Below are positions 25,511 to 32,679 of a stretch of 64,000 nt of DNA, in pieces; within the stretch, counting starts at the first letter, position 1; every line of letters starts with the position of its first letter. The position numbers and the translations under genes were made by a program. Under the pieces are notes generated by a model. It made no database searches. It saw nothing but the letters and a program-made list of their open reading frames with translations, and had not been told where the DNA came from. Source of the DNA: RGIG1995 sp045652425 (GTDB lineage Bacteria; Bacillota; Clostridia; Oscillospirales; CAG-272); NCBI GenBank assembly GCA_045652425.1, contig JAZRUG010000047.1:47554-111553 (forward strand), written 5' to 3'.

Positions 25511-25972
25511 TTAAGAAAAAATATTGGATAATGCGTCTGTGAACCATGGAATAATCGTAAGAGAAAGGAATGCGACTGCTGCAAAAAGAATTATTGCAAG
25601 GATAATTGCAAAAAAGTCGTTTCCTTTTTTGCGGTATCTGATTTCTTCTCTGTCTTTTATTTCCATAGGGATATAATATCGAACGGGTTGTTCTGTTGTT
25701 CTGTGTACGGTTTTTTCAAATGTTGAATTGTTTCTTAATGCAAATTTATAAAAAATATTCTTGGGATTATAGCCCAACTCTTCCATGGTGAGCGCGCTGT
25801 CTTCGGAGAGAGCGTTCTTTTGTATAATATTACGCACTATACTGCCTAGAAAGAGCTGTCTGTAAAGCATTGCGGCGGAGGCTATTATTATTCCTAAAAA
25901 CAAGGACGAAACAATCATGGTCAAAGATGATCTTTGATAATCAACAAAATAAGAAAAATCTGGGAAATTCAT
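25511..25972 (-). CDS. Two-pass membrane protein downstream of spo0J
   Basis: A 153-residue protein with a transmembrane helix at about 18-38 (LTMIVSSLFLGIIIASAAML), a soluble middle of about 85 residues and a second helix at about 122-145 (FFAIILAIILFAAVAFLSL). The middle contains the phrase MEELGYNPKNIFYKFALRN. I do not recognise the family; similar small membrane proteins sit at this site in other Clostridia. The ribosome binding site is TGAGGT. It follows spo0J by 47 bp and precedes the MORN gene by 20 bp, so all may share the parABS transcript. Confidence 0.7.
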   Translation of the reverse strand: MNFPDFSYFVDYQRSSLTMIVSSLFLGIIIASAAMLYRQLFLGSIVRNIIQKNALSEDSALTMEELGYNPKNIFYKFALRNNSTFEKTVHRTTEQPVRYYIPMEIKDREEIRYRKKGNDFFAIILAIILFAAVAFLSLTIIPWFTDALSNIFS

Positions 25973-26019
25973 ATATTTTACCTCAATTATAGTATTAGTT
26001 TTTTCGTAAAATCAAGGTG

Positions 26020-26901
26020 TCAATCTTCAAAGAAAGTATTTCCGCAAAGCTTTTTAATTATGTTTTCCAAATCGCGTTCATCGCTATACTCAATTTCAAT
26101 TTTTTTGCGTTTGCCTTTTGTGTGAATCTTAAAGAGTCTGCCTATTGAGTCAGTAACCCTTTTTTCGAGTTCTGCCACATAGTCTACTTCGACGGTGGTG
26201 GGAGGCGTCAAGGTGTTCTTTTTTGTCTTTCCGTTTAAAGAGTCTACCAAGGCCTCAACTTGTCTTACCGACAGAGATTTTATAACTGCTTTTTCTGCGA
26301 CTGTGCAAATAAGTTCGCTGTCGTTAAGTCCGAGAAGCGCTCTTGCATGACCGGCGGTAAGTTTTTTTTCTTTTATAAGTTGTAGTACGCTTTCGGGAAG
26401 GTTAAGTAAGCGCATGGTGTTAGATATAGCCGACCTGCTTTTTCCAATTCTGGAAGAAACTTCCTCTTGGGTTAGGTCATATTCATCTATGAGCGCTTTA
26501 TAAGCCTCTGCCTCTTCCAAGGCGTTAAGGTTTTCTCTCTGTAAGTTTTCAATTAAAGATAACTCTGCTGCTTTTCTGTCATCAGCCTCAATTATAATAA
26601 CGGGAACCTCTGCAAGTCCTGCCATTTTTGAGGCTCTCCAACGTCTTTCTCCGGCAACTATTCTGTAATATCCGTTTTTGCCGTTTCTTACAATAATGGG
26701 TTGCAAAAGACCGTGGGTTGCAATTGATGAAGCGAGTTCTTCCAACGGTTCGTGTTCAAAAATTGAACGTGGCTGTGTGGGTTCGGGTTCGATTTCGCTT
26801 AATCTTAAAGTTGTTATTTTATCTGATGAAGAGTCCTCTATTTCATAGTTGTCTATAAAAATCGCATCAAGGCCTCTTCCGGAGCCTTTTTCTTTAGCCA
26901 T
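26020..26901 (-). CDS. spo0J: Chromosome-partitioning protein ParB (Spo0J)
   Basis: A 293-residue CTP-dependent DNA-sliding clamp loaded at parS. Order: N-terminal CTPase domain with LRLSEIEPEPTQPRS and GERRWRAS, the HTH with GKSRSAISNTMRLLNLPESV and AGHARALLGL, and a C-terminal dimerisation domain. The determinants that separate ParB from Noc are of the ParB kind: Arg in GKSR, Thr in SNTMR and Gly in AGHAR. It lies 18 bp after soj. With soj and the parS sites it forms the origin segregation system. Confidence 0.95.
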   Translation of the reverse strand: MAKEKGSGRGLDAIFIDNYEIEDSSSDKITTLRLSEIEPEPTQPRSIFEHEPLEELASSIATHGLLQPIIVRNGKNGYYRIVAGERRWRASKMAGLAEVPVIIIEADDRKAAELSLIENLQRENLNALEEAEAYKALIDEYDLTQEEVSSRIGKSRSAISNTMRLLNLPESVLQLIKEKKLTAGHARALLGLNDSELICTVAEKAVIKSLSVRQVEALVDSLNGKTKKNTLTPPTTVEVDYVAELEKRVTDSIGRLFKIHTKGKRKKIEIEYSDERDLENIIKKLCGNTFFED

Positions 26902-26919
26902 AATAATCCTCTTTGGTTT

Positions 26920-27684
26920 TTAAATTCTCTCAAAAATTTCTTGTGTTACCTCTGCGTAAGCTTGTGAACCCTTGGAGTGTTTATCAAAATACTTTATGGG
27001 CTTTCCGTAGCTTGGGGCTTCGCTCAATCTAACGTTTCTTGAAATTACCGTTTTAAAGAGCTTGTCGGAGTAATATTTTTTTAATTCCGACATCACTTGT
27101 AAAGAAAGGTTAAGTCTGCCGTTGTACATAGTAATTAGTATGCCTACGAGTTCTAATTTGGGGTTGTACATTTGTTTAACCTTTTTTATGGATACCGATA
27201 ACTGTGCCAGTCCTTCAAGTGCAAAGTATTCGCATTGCATAGGAATGATAATTCCGTCGGATGCAACGAGTGCATTAACGGTTAAAAGACCGAGCGTGGG
27301 AGGACAGTCGATAAAAATGTAGTCGTATTCGTCTTTAACTTGGTCGAGTGCATTTTTTAGTCTTTTGTGTCTGTCGTTAAACTCAATTATTTCTATTTCA
27401 GCGCCTGCAAGGTTGATGTTTGAGGGCATAACGTCAAGGTTTTCAAATGTCGTTTTTTGGATAGACATACGAACGGTATCAGGATCGATAATGGTAGAAT
27501 ATGTAGAATGTGTAAGAGTCTTTTTGTTGAAAAGGCCGACGGCGCTTGTTGCGTTCCCTTGGGGATCGTTGTCTACAAGTAGGACTTTCTTTCCTGCAAG
27601 ACCTGCTTCTGCGGCTATATTTACTGCTGAAGTTGTTTTTCCGACTCCGCCTTTTTGGTTTGCGAAGGTTATAATTCTGCCCAC
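26920..27684 (-). CDS. soj: Chromosome-partitioning ATPase ParA (Soj)
   Basis: A 254-residue MinD-superfamily ATPase that moves ParB-bound origins. I chose GTG at 27684 (VGRIITFANQKGGVGKTT) since AAAGGAGAAG precedes it; the ORF is open 20 codons further, but those residues overlap the promoter. Deviant Walker A is KGGVGKTT, Walker A' is VDNDPQGN and Walker B is YIFIDCPPTLG. No HTH extension is present, so it is the chromosomal small ParA type. It is 18 bp before spo0J and has a perfect upstream promoter next to parS sites. Confidence 0.95.
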   Translation of the reverse strand: MGRIITFANQKGGVGKTTSAVNIAAEAGLAGKKVLLVDNDPQGNATSAVGLFNKKTLTHSTYSTIIDPDTVRMSIQKTTFENLDVMPSNINLAGAEIEIIEFNDRHKRLKNALDQVKDEYDYIFIDCPPTLGLLTVNALVASDGIIIPMQCEYFALEGLAQLSVSIKKVKQMYNPKLELVGILITMYNGRLNLSLQVMSELKKYYSDKLFKTVISRNVRLSEAPSYGKPIKYFDKHSKGSQAYAEVTQEIFERI

Positions 27685-27715
27685 TGTTATCTTCTCCTTT
27701 TTTGTTGGTTCTTTA

Positions 27716-27744
27716 ATTATACCAGTTGTGAGGGCAGTTGTCAA
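27716..27744 (-). promoter_or_regulatory. Perfect consensus promoter of soj-spo0J
   Basis: Minus strand TTGACA (27739-27744), 17-bp spacer, TATAAT (27716-27721), 32 bp before the soj start. A parS site lies 50 bp upstream, so ParB spreading could repress it. Confidence 0.9.
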
Positions 27745-27794
27745 CCAAAAAGGGAACTATAAGAGAATTATTTACATATTTATAATAATAAGAA

Positions 27795-27810
27795 TGTTTC
27801 ACGTGAAACA
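27795..27810. other. parS centromere site 1
   Basis: TGTTTCACGTGAAACA matches the 16-bp bacterial parS consensus exactly. It lies in the noc-soj gap. Confidence 0.97.
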
Positions 27811-27876
27811 TTATCCTTTTTTAGGTTTAATTGGGGAAGGAGAGGTTTCTTCCTCGTTTAAAAAATGATAACCGAA

Positions 27877-27892
27877 CGTTTCACGTGAAACA
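27877..27892. other. parS centromere site 2
   Basis: CGTTTCACGTGAAACA differs from the consensus only at the first base. It is 82 bp from site 1 and 10 bp beyond the noc stop codon. Confidence 0.95.
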
Positions 27893-27901
27893 TTTTAAAA
27901 T

Positions 27902-28738
27902 TTATTTCCTGTGCGGAATTCGAATGGTTATAAGGGTTTCTGTTGGGAGTTCATTCCTTTTGGTAACAACGTCAAAACCGCACTCTTTTAAAATGGTTGT
28001 GGCTTTGTCGACGGAATTATAGAAAAAACGAAGGTCCTTTAAAAAAGGTTTGACATTGCTTTTTGGTGCTTCTTGTTCAATGAAAAGCGAGTCGATATAA
28101 CGTTCAGTTGCGCTTACGTTCAATTCTTTTGCTGCAATATGTAAAATGGCGTTGAACCGAGTTTCAGGATTGTTAATTCTCAATAATGCTCTTGCATGTC
28201 TTTCCGTTAGTTTGTTTTTTACTATTTCTGTTCGTTCCTTGGGAGTTAGTTTTAAAATGCGAAGTTTGTTTGCTATGTAAGCTTGGCTGGACGAGAGGTG
28301 TTTTGCGGCTTGTTCTTGGGTTAATCCGTAAATGTCAATAAGAGATGCAATGGCAGCGGCTTGTTCGAAGATATTGAGGTCCTCTCTTTGAATGTTTTCA
28401 ATAAGTGCCAACTCTGCAGAGCTTTGGCTGTCAATATCAAGAATTAAGCAGGGGACATGAGACATTCCTAAAATTCTTGCGGCGCGCCATCTTCTTTCTC
28501 CTGCAATAATTTGAAACGTGTTCGTAACACTTTCAGTTTTCTTGATGGGCCTGACAGATAACGGCTGCAATATACCAAAACGGCGTATGCTGTCTGCAAG
28601 GCGGAGGAGGGGCTCGTCTTCAAAAATAAAGCGGGGTTGCGATGGGTTTGGAAATAGCTTGTCGGGAGAAATTAAACAGACTTTTCCGTTTAGAGAGGCA
28701 GTATTATTTTTTTGTTCCTTTTCTTTGAGAATATTCAT
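27902..28738 (-). CDS. noc: Nucleoid occlusion protein Noc
   Basis: A 278-residue ParB paralogue that blocks cell division over the chromosome. The ATG at 28738 follows AAGGAGATAAAA; a start 14 codons upstream has no ribosome binding site. The CTPase motif is GERRWRAAR and the HTH is SSSQAYIANKLRILKL with TERHARALLRI. Gln in SSSQ, Lys in ANKLR and Arg in ERHAR are the Noc-type specificity residues, in contrast to Arg, Thr and Gly in the neighbouring ParB. The N-terminus before the CTPase domain is short (MNILKEKEQKNNTASL) and lacks an obvious long membrane-targeting amphipathic helix. It lies between rsmG and soj, the Bacillus order. Confidence 0.93.
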   Translation of the reverse strand: MNILKEKEQKNNTASLNGKVCLISPDKLFPNPSQPRFIFEDEPLLRLADSIRRFGILQPLSVRPIKKTESVTNTFQIIAGERRWRAARILGMSHVPCLILDIDSQSSAELALIENIQREDLNIFEQAAAIASLIDIYGLTQEQAAKHLSSSQAYIANKLRILKLTPKERTEIVKNKLTERHARALLRINNPETRFNAILHIAAKELNVSATERYIDSLFIEQEAPKSNVKPFLKDLRFFYNSVDKATTILKECGFDVVTKRNELPTETLITIRIPHRK

Positions 28739-28841
28739 TTTTATCTCCTTTTTATTTTTTTGTGAAAATAATAATAACATAGAGAGAATAAATATTTAAT
28801 CAAAAAGAGTTGGCGGAAAACAATTTGTTTTGTAAATCAAA

Positions 28842-28885
28842 ACAAAAAAACAAGAATAAACCAAAGAAAACGAGGTTTATTCTTG
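28842..28885 (-). terminator. Terminator after rsmG
   Basis: CAAGAATAAACC (28851-28862) pairs with GGTTTATTCTTG (28874-28885); on the minus strand it is followed by TTTTTTTG. It separates the long gdpP-rsmG run from noc. Confidence 0.9.
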
Positions 28886-28915
28886 TAAAATGAATTATCA
28901 TAAAAAATATAGCTG

Positions 28916-29641
28916 TTATAAAGGTTTTTTTGCTATGCGGTTATACATTCTGGGGAAAGAAGGGGGAGTGTTTTTGTGTTTTTTGGAAATAACAAGATGT
29001 CTTTGAAGTTCCGTGTCGGAATACCTCAAGGTAAACTTGTTGTCTTGAAATTTATCTCCGCCAAGCTGGATTATACCGCTCTTCGCTAAAGATATTTCCT
29101 CCTCGGCTGAACTGCCTTTCATAGAAACAAACAATCCGCCAACCTTTACAAAAGGAACGCAAAGTTCTGTCAGTATATTAAGTGCCGAAACGGCTCTTGC
29201 GGTTACAACGTCAAATCTTTCTCTGTAGTTAACGCTTTTTCCGAGTTCTTCGGCGCGGCCGTTTACCGTTTTTAGATTGGTAAGTCCTAAAACTACACCA
29301 GTATCGTCAATATACTTTAATTTTTTTGCGGTACTGTCCAAAGCGTAAACCGAAACGTCGGGACGAATAATAGCGACGGGAAGAGCGGGGAAGCCTCCGC
29401 CGGTGCCTACGTCAAGCAAACGCGCATTTTGAGGGATATATTTTATAATTGTTGCAGAGTCTGCAATATGCTTTAAAATAATATCTTCGGCGTCTGTTAT
29501 CGCCGTAAGGTTTAAATTTACATTAACCGAGGTCATTCGGTCAATCAAAAGGTTAAGTTTTTCGATAACTAAAGAGTTAAGCAAAGAATCGAGTCCGTTT
29601 GTTGTAAAAACGTCTTTAATTAAAACACTGTAATCAATCAT
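28916..29641 (-). CDS. rsmG: 16S rRNA (guanine527-N7)-methyltransferase
   Basis: A 241-residue SAM-dependent methyltransferase (GidB) that methylates G527 of 16S rRNA. The SAM-binding motif is LLDVGTGGGFPALPVAI, followed by VYALDSTAKKLKYI and VTARAVSALNIL. Length is normal. Its start overlaps the last codons of mnmG by eight bases, so translation is coupled. It is the last gene before a terminator. Confidence 0.96.
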   Translation of the reverse strand: MIDYSVLIKDVFTTNGLDSLLNSLVIEKLNLLIDRMTSVNVNLNLTAITDAEDIILKHIADSATIIKYIPQNARLLDVGTGGGFPALPVAIIRPDVSVYALDSTAKKLKYIDDTGVVLGLTNLKTVNGRAEELGKSVNYRERFDVVTARAVSALNILTELCVPFVKVGGLFVSMKGSSAEEEISLAKSGIIQLGGDKFQDNKFTLRYSDTELQRHLVISKKHKNTPPSFPRMYNRIAKKPL

Positions 29642-31550
29642 TGGTGTTTTCTCCGTTATGTCTGCGGTTTTGTTGGCTGTAAATAAGCAAGACTGTAACG
29701 TCAGCCGGACTAACTCCGCTTATTCTTGATGCTTGTCCGATGTTTTCGGGCTTAATTTTGTTGAGCTTCTGTCTTGCTTCAATGCGAAGGCCTTTTATCT
29801 CGTTGTAGTCAATGTCTTTTGAAAGTTTAATAGCCTCTGTTTTTGAGAACTTTTCAACTTCGGCAAGTTGTCTTTTAATATATCCGTCGTATTTTATTAT
29901 AACTTCCGCGCAACTGATTATTTCGAGTGGTAAATCGGGGCGAGTCATATCTACTTCCGCAAGAGATGCATAACTTAACTGTGGACGGCGCAGAAGTTCA
30001 TAAAGTCTAACGCCTGTAGTAACCGGAGTAGTTCCGTTTTCTTCAAGTATTTTGTTGAGTTTGTCCGTGGGGGAAATTGTGGTTTTGCCTACACGGTAAA
30101 CTTCTGCTTCAATAGCGCTTTGCTTTGCAAGATAGTTATCAAATCTTTCTTGGTTGATAAGTCCAAGTTTGTAACCGATAGGTGTAAGTCTTGTGTCAGC
30201 ATTGTCCTGTCGCAAAAGAAGTCTGTATTCAGAACGAGAGGTCATCATTCTGTAGGGCTCGTTTGTGCCTTTGGTTACAATATCATCTATAAGTGTTCCT
30301 ATGTAAGAGGAATCTCGGGTAAGAATAAGCGGTTCTTTGTTTTGAATCTTTAAAACGGCATTTATACCCGCAACAAGTCCTTGTGCGGCAGCCTCTTCGT
30401 AACCGCTTGTGCCGTTAAATTGACCGGCGCCGTAAAGTCCTGATATAGTCTTAAATTCGAGTGTGGGATAAAGCTGTGTAGGATTAATACAGTCGTATTC
30501 AATAGCGTACGCAGTTCTCATCATTTGAGCGTTTTCAAATCCCTTGAGCGAATGAAGCATTTTTATCTGTACCTCTTCGGGCAATGATGAGGAAAAACCT
30601 TGTATATATAGCTCTTTTGTGTCTTTTCCGCAGGGTTCAACGAAGAGCTGATGGCGTTCTTTATCTGCAAATCTTACGACTTTGTCTTCAATGCTGGGGC
30701 AGTAACGCGGCCCCGTACCCTTTATTTCTCCCGAATAAAGAGGAGATCTGTCGAGGTTAGATTTTATAATATCGTGTGTTTCTTTAGACGTATATACTAT
30801 TCTGCAAGGAATTTGGTCCATATTCTTATATTCTTCGGAATTCGTTCTTGCAGAAAAGGGGAGTGTGTTTTCGTCGCCGTTCTGTATTTCAAGGCATTCG
30901 AGGTCAACGGTATCAGCGTGTACTCTTGGGGGAGTACCCGTTTTAAAGCGGTATATTTCAATACCTTCTCTAATAAGCGCGTCAGTAAAGCCCTTTGCGG
31001 GTAACATACCGTCGGGGCCTGATTCGTACGCACATTCACCGGTAATAACTCTGCCGTTCAAGAAAGTACCCGCACAGACGATTGCGGCTTTTACTTTCCA
31101 AACTGCGCCCATTTTTGTTATAACTGAAGATATATGTTTTATACCGTCTGACGTTTCTGTTTCAAAATCAACTATTTCAGCCTGTACCAATGAAAGATTG
31201 GGGGTATTTTCAATAGTCTTTTTCATTATTTCGCGATATTTAATTCTGTCTGCTTGAACTCTTTTGGAATGAACTGCAGGACCTTTTCCCAAATTAAGCG
31301 TTCTCGTTTGCAAAGTAACAAGGTCGGCGGCATATCCCATTTCACCGCCTAAAGCATCTATTTCATAAACGAGATGTCCCTTGCCCGTACCGCCAATTGA
31401 TGGGTTACAAGGCATATTTCCTACGGCATCAAGATTTATTGTAAAAAGAATGGTTTTTAAACCCATTCTTGCCGAAGCAAGAGCCGCTTCTATTCCTGCG
31501 TGTCCTGCGCCTATAACTGCAACGTCGGCGCTTCCTGCGTTATAATTCAC
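29634..31550 (-). CDS. mnmG: tRNA uridine 34 carboxymethylaminomethyl modification enzyme MnmG
   Basis: A 638-residue FAD enzyme (GidA) that, with MnmE, installs the 5-aminomethyl or carboxymethylaminomethyl group on wobble U34. I chose GTG at 31550: the upstream ATG at 31565 (ATGAGGTATAATAAAGTG) itself provides the TGAGGT ribosome binding site, and the GTG reading MNYNAGSADVAVIGAGHAG aligns with Bacillus MGYEAGQYDVIVIGAGHAG. The Rossmann motif GAGHAG, NPSIGGTGKGHLVYEIDALG and the C-terminal GIDA helical domain are present. MnmE is not adjacent, which is unusual; rlmH and mnmM stand upstream. Confidence 0.97.
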   Translation of the reverse strand: MNYNAGSADVAVIGAGHAGIEAALASARMGLKTILFTINLDAVGNMPCNPSIGGTGKGHLVYEIDALGGEMGYAADLVTLQTRTLNLGKGPAVHSKRVQADRIKYREIMKKTIENTPNLSLVQAEIVDFETETSDGIKHISSVITKMGAVWKVKAAIVCAGTFLNGRVITGECAYESGPDGMLPAKGFTDALIREGIEIYRFKTGTPPRVHADTVDLECLEIQNGDENTLPFSARTNSEEYKNMDQIPCRIVYTSKETHDIIKSNLDRSPLYSGEIKGTGPRYCPSIEDKVVRFADKERHQLFVEPCGKDTKELYIQGFSSSLPEEVQIKMLHSLKGFENAQMMRTAYAIEYDCINPTQLYPTLEFKTISGLYGAGQFNGTSGYEEAAAQGLVAGINAVLKIQNKEPLILTRDSSYIGTLIDDIVTKGTNEPYRMMTSRSEYRLLLRQDNADTRLTPIGYKLGLINQERFDNYLAKQSAIEAEVYRVGKTTISPTDKLNKILEENGTTPVTTGVRLYELLRRPQLSYASLAEVDMTRPDLPLEIISCAEVIIKYDGYIKRQLAEVEKFSKTEAIKLSKDIDYNEIKGLRIEARQKLNKIKPENIGQASRISGVSPADVTVLLIYSQQNRRHNGENTND

Positions 31551-31616
31551 TTTATTATACCTCATTTAAAATCAAATAATGGAATATAATACCAAATAGG
31601 CTAAATTATGTAAAAG

Positions 31617-32051
31617 TTACTTGTGGTATTGTTTGTGGTTGATTATGGTGAAAGCTCTGTAAATTTGTTCAAGCAAAATAACTCTCATAAGTTGGTGCGG
31701 AAATGTCATTTTTGAAAAAGAAAGGCGTTTTTGGCACATTTTCTTTATTTCCTCGGAAATACCGTCGCTTCCTCCTATAATAAATGCAATATCGCTGTTT
31801 CCGTCAACTGCAAGTGTATTTACAGTATCTGCAAGTTGCTCTGACGACAACATATCGCCTTCAATACAGAGTGCAATTTTATAGCCCTTAAAAGAAGAAA
31901 CTGCTGAAAAGGTAGCGTTAATTGAATCTTCTTTTATTTCTGTTATTGTTAATTTGCAAAATGCAGATAATCTTTTTTCGTATTCTTTTACTGCATCTTT
32001 AAGATATGATTCTTTCAAAGTACCACAGCAAATAATTCTTACGTTCAGCAT
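31617..32051 (-). CDS. rlmH: 23S rRNA (pseudouridine1915-N3)-methyltransferase
   Basis: A 144-residue SPOUT-class methyltransferase (RlmH/YbeA). It opens MLNVRIICCGTLKESYLKDAVKEYEKRL, and the knot region reads DIAFIIGGSDGISEEI then LSFSKMTFPHQLMRVILLEQIYRA, both diagnostic. Size is slightly below the usual 155-160. It lies 6 bp after mnmM and 66 bp before mnmG. It modifies helix 69 of the large subunit. Confidence 0.95.
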   Translation of the reverse strand: MLNVRIICCGTLKESYLKDAVKEYEKRLSAFCKLTITEIKEDSINATFSAVSSFKGYKIALCIEGDMLSSEQLADTVNTLAVDGNSDIAFIIGGSDGISEEIKKMCQKRLSFSKMTFPHQLMRVILLEQIYRAFTIINHKQYHK

Positions 32052-32057
32052 AATGTT

Positions 32058-32609
32058 TTATTTTTTCTCCACAGCAATAAAATAGGGGGAAGTAGGCGAA
32101 TTAAGTATTGTAAATCTGCTGACACATATCTGTTTTCTGTCGAGAGTTGATAATTTTTCTGTAATAAGTTTGCCTTCAATTTCGCCTTCTGCATGGCCGG
32201 GGTATATAGCGATAAGGATTATACCGTCATCTGCCAAAAGTTCGAGAGCTGCATCAACGGCAGGAAGGGTTGTTTCTCTTAAAGTAGTAATACTTTTATC
32301 ACCGCCGGGCAAATAGCCTAAATTAAATACACCAACGTTTATTTTCTCTTTAACGTAATCCTTTACAAGACTGTGAGATGCCTTTATAAGAGTGTAGTTT
32401 TTTGGACATTCGTTTTCAACAAGTCTTTGTTCGGTATTTTTGAGTGCCTGGTCTTGTATGTCGAATGCATAAAGTTTGCCCGATTCACCTATTGCTTTTG
32501 AGAGAAAGAGGGTATCGTGTCCGTTTCCCATAGTGAAGTCAACGGCAGTTATTCCGTCTTTTATATGTGCGGACAGAAACTGTTTTTCCAGCGCCATTAA
32601 GTCAACCAT
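32058..32609 (-). CDS. mnmM: tRNA mnm5U34 methyltransferase MnmM
   Basis: A 183-residue class I methyltransferase of the YtqB family. Visible are VDFTMGNGHDTLFLSKAIG (SAM motif I), VFNLGYLPGGDKSITT (the hallmark) and ILIAIYPGHAEGE. In Bacillus, MnmM methylates the aminomethyl group of wobble uridine made by the MnmE/MnmG route. Its presence 500 bp upstream of mnmG in the same strand run supports that role. The ribosome binding site is AGAGGT. It lies 70 bp after ftsH. Confidence 0.93.
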   Translation of the reverse strand: MVDLMALEKQFLSAHIKDGITAVDFTMGNGHDTLFLSKAIGESGKLYAFDIQDQALKNTEQRLVENECPKNYTLIKASHSLVKDYVKEKINVGVFNLGYLPGGDKSITTLRETTLPAVDAALELLADDGIILIAIYPGHAEGEIEGKLITEKLSTLDRKQICVSRFTILNSPTSPYFIAVEKK

Positions 32610-32640
32610 ATTTTACCTCTGTTGTGTTCTAATCTGATTT

Positions 32641-32677
32641 TTAAGGGCTGTTCCAATAAAGTTCAGCCCTTAAAAAG
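32641..32677. repeat. Inverted repeat between ftsH and mnmM
   Basis: TTTTTAAGGGCTG and CAGCCCTTAAAAA pair perfectly around a 12-base loop, but no T-run follows on either strand. It may be an attenuator or an mRNA stabiliser rather than a terminator. Confidence 0.6.
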
Positions 32678-32679
32678 TG

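Noticed and set aside
27902..28738. Second copy of ParB from a plasmid or duplication
   Set aside because: Specificity residues and gene order mark it as Noc.
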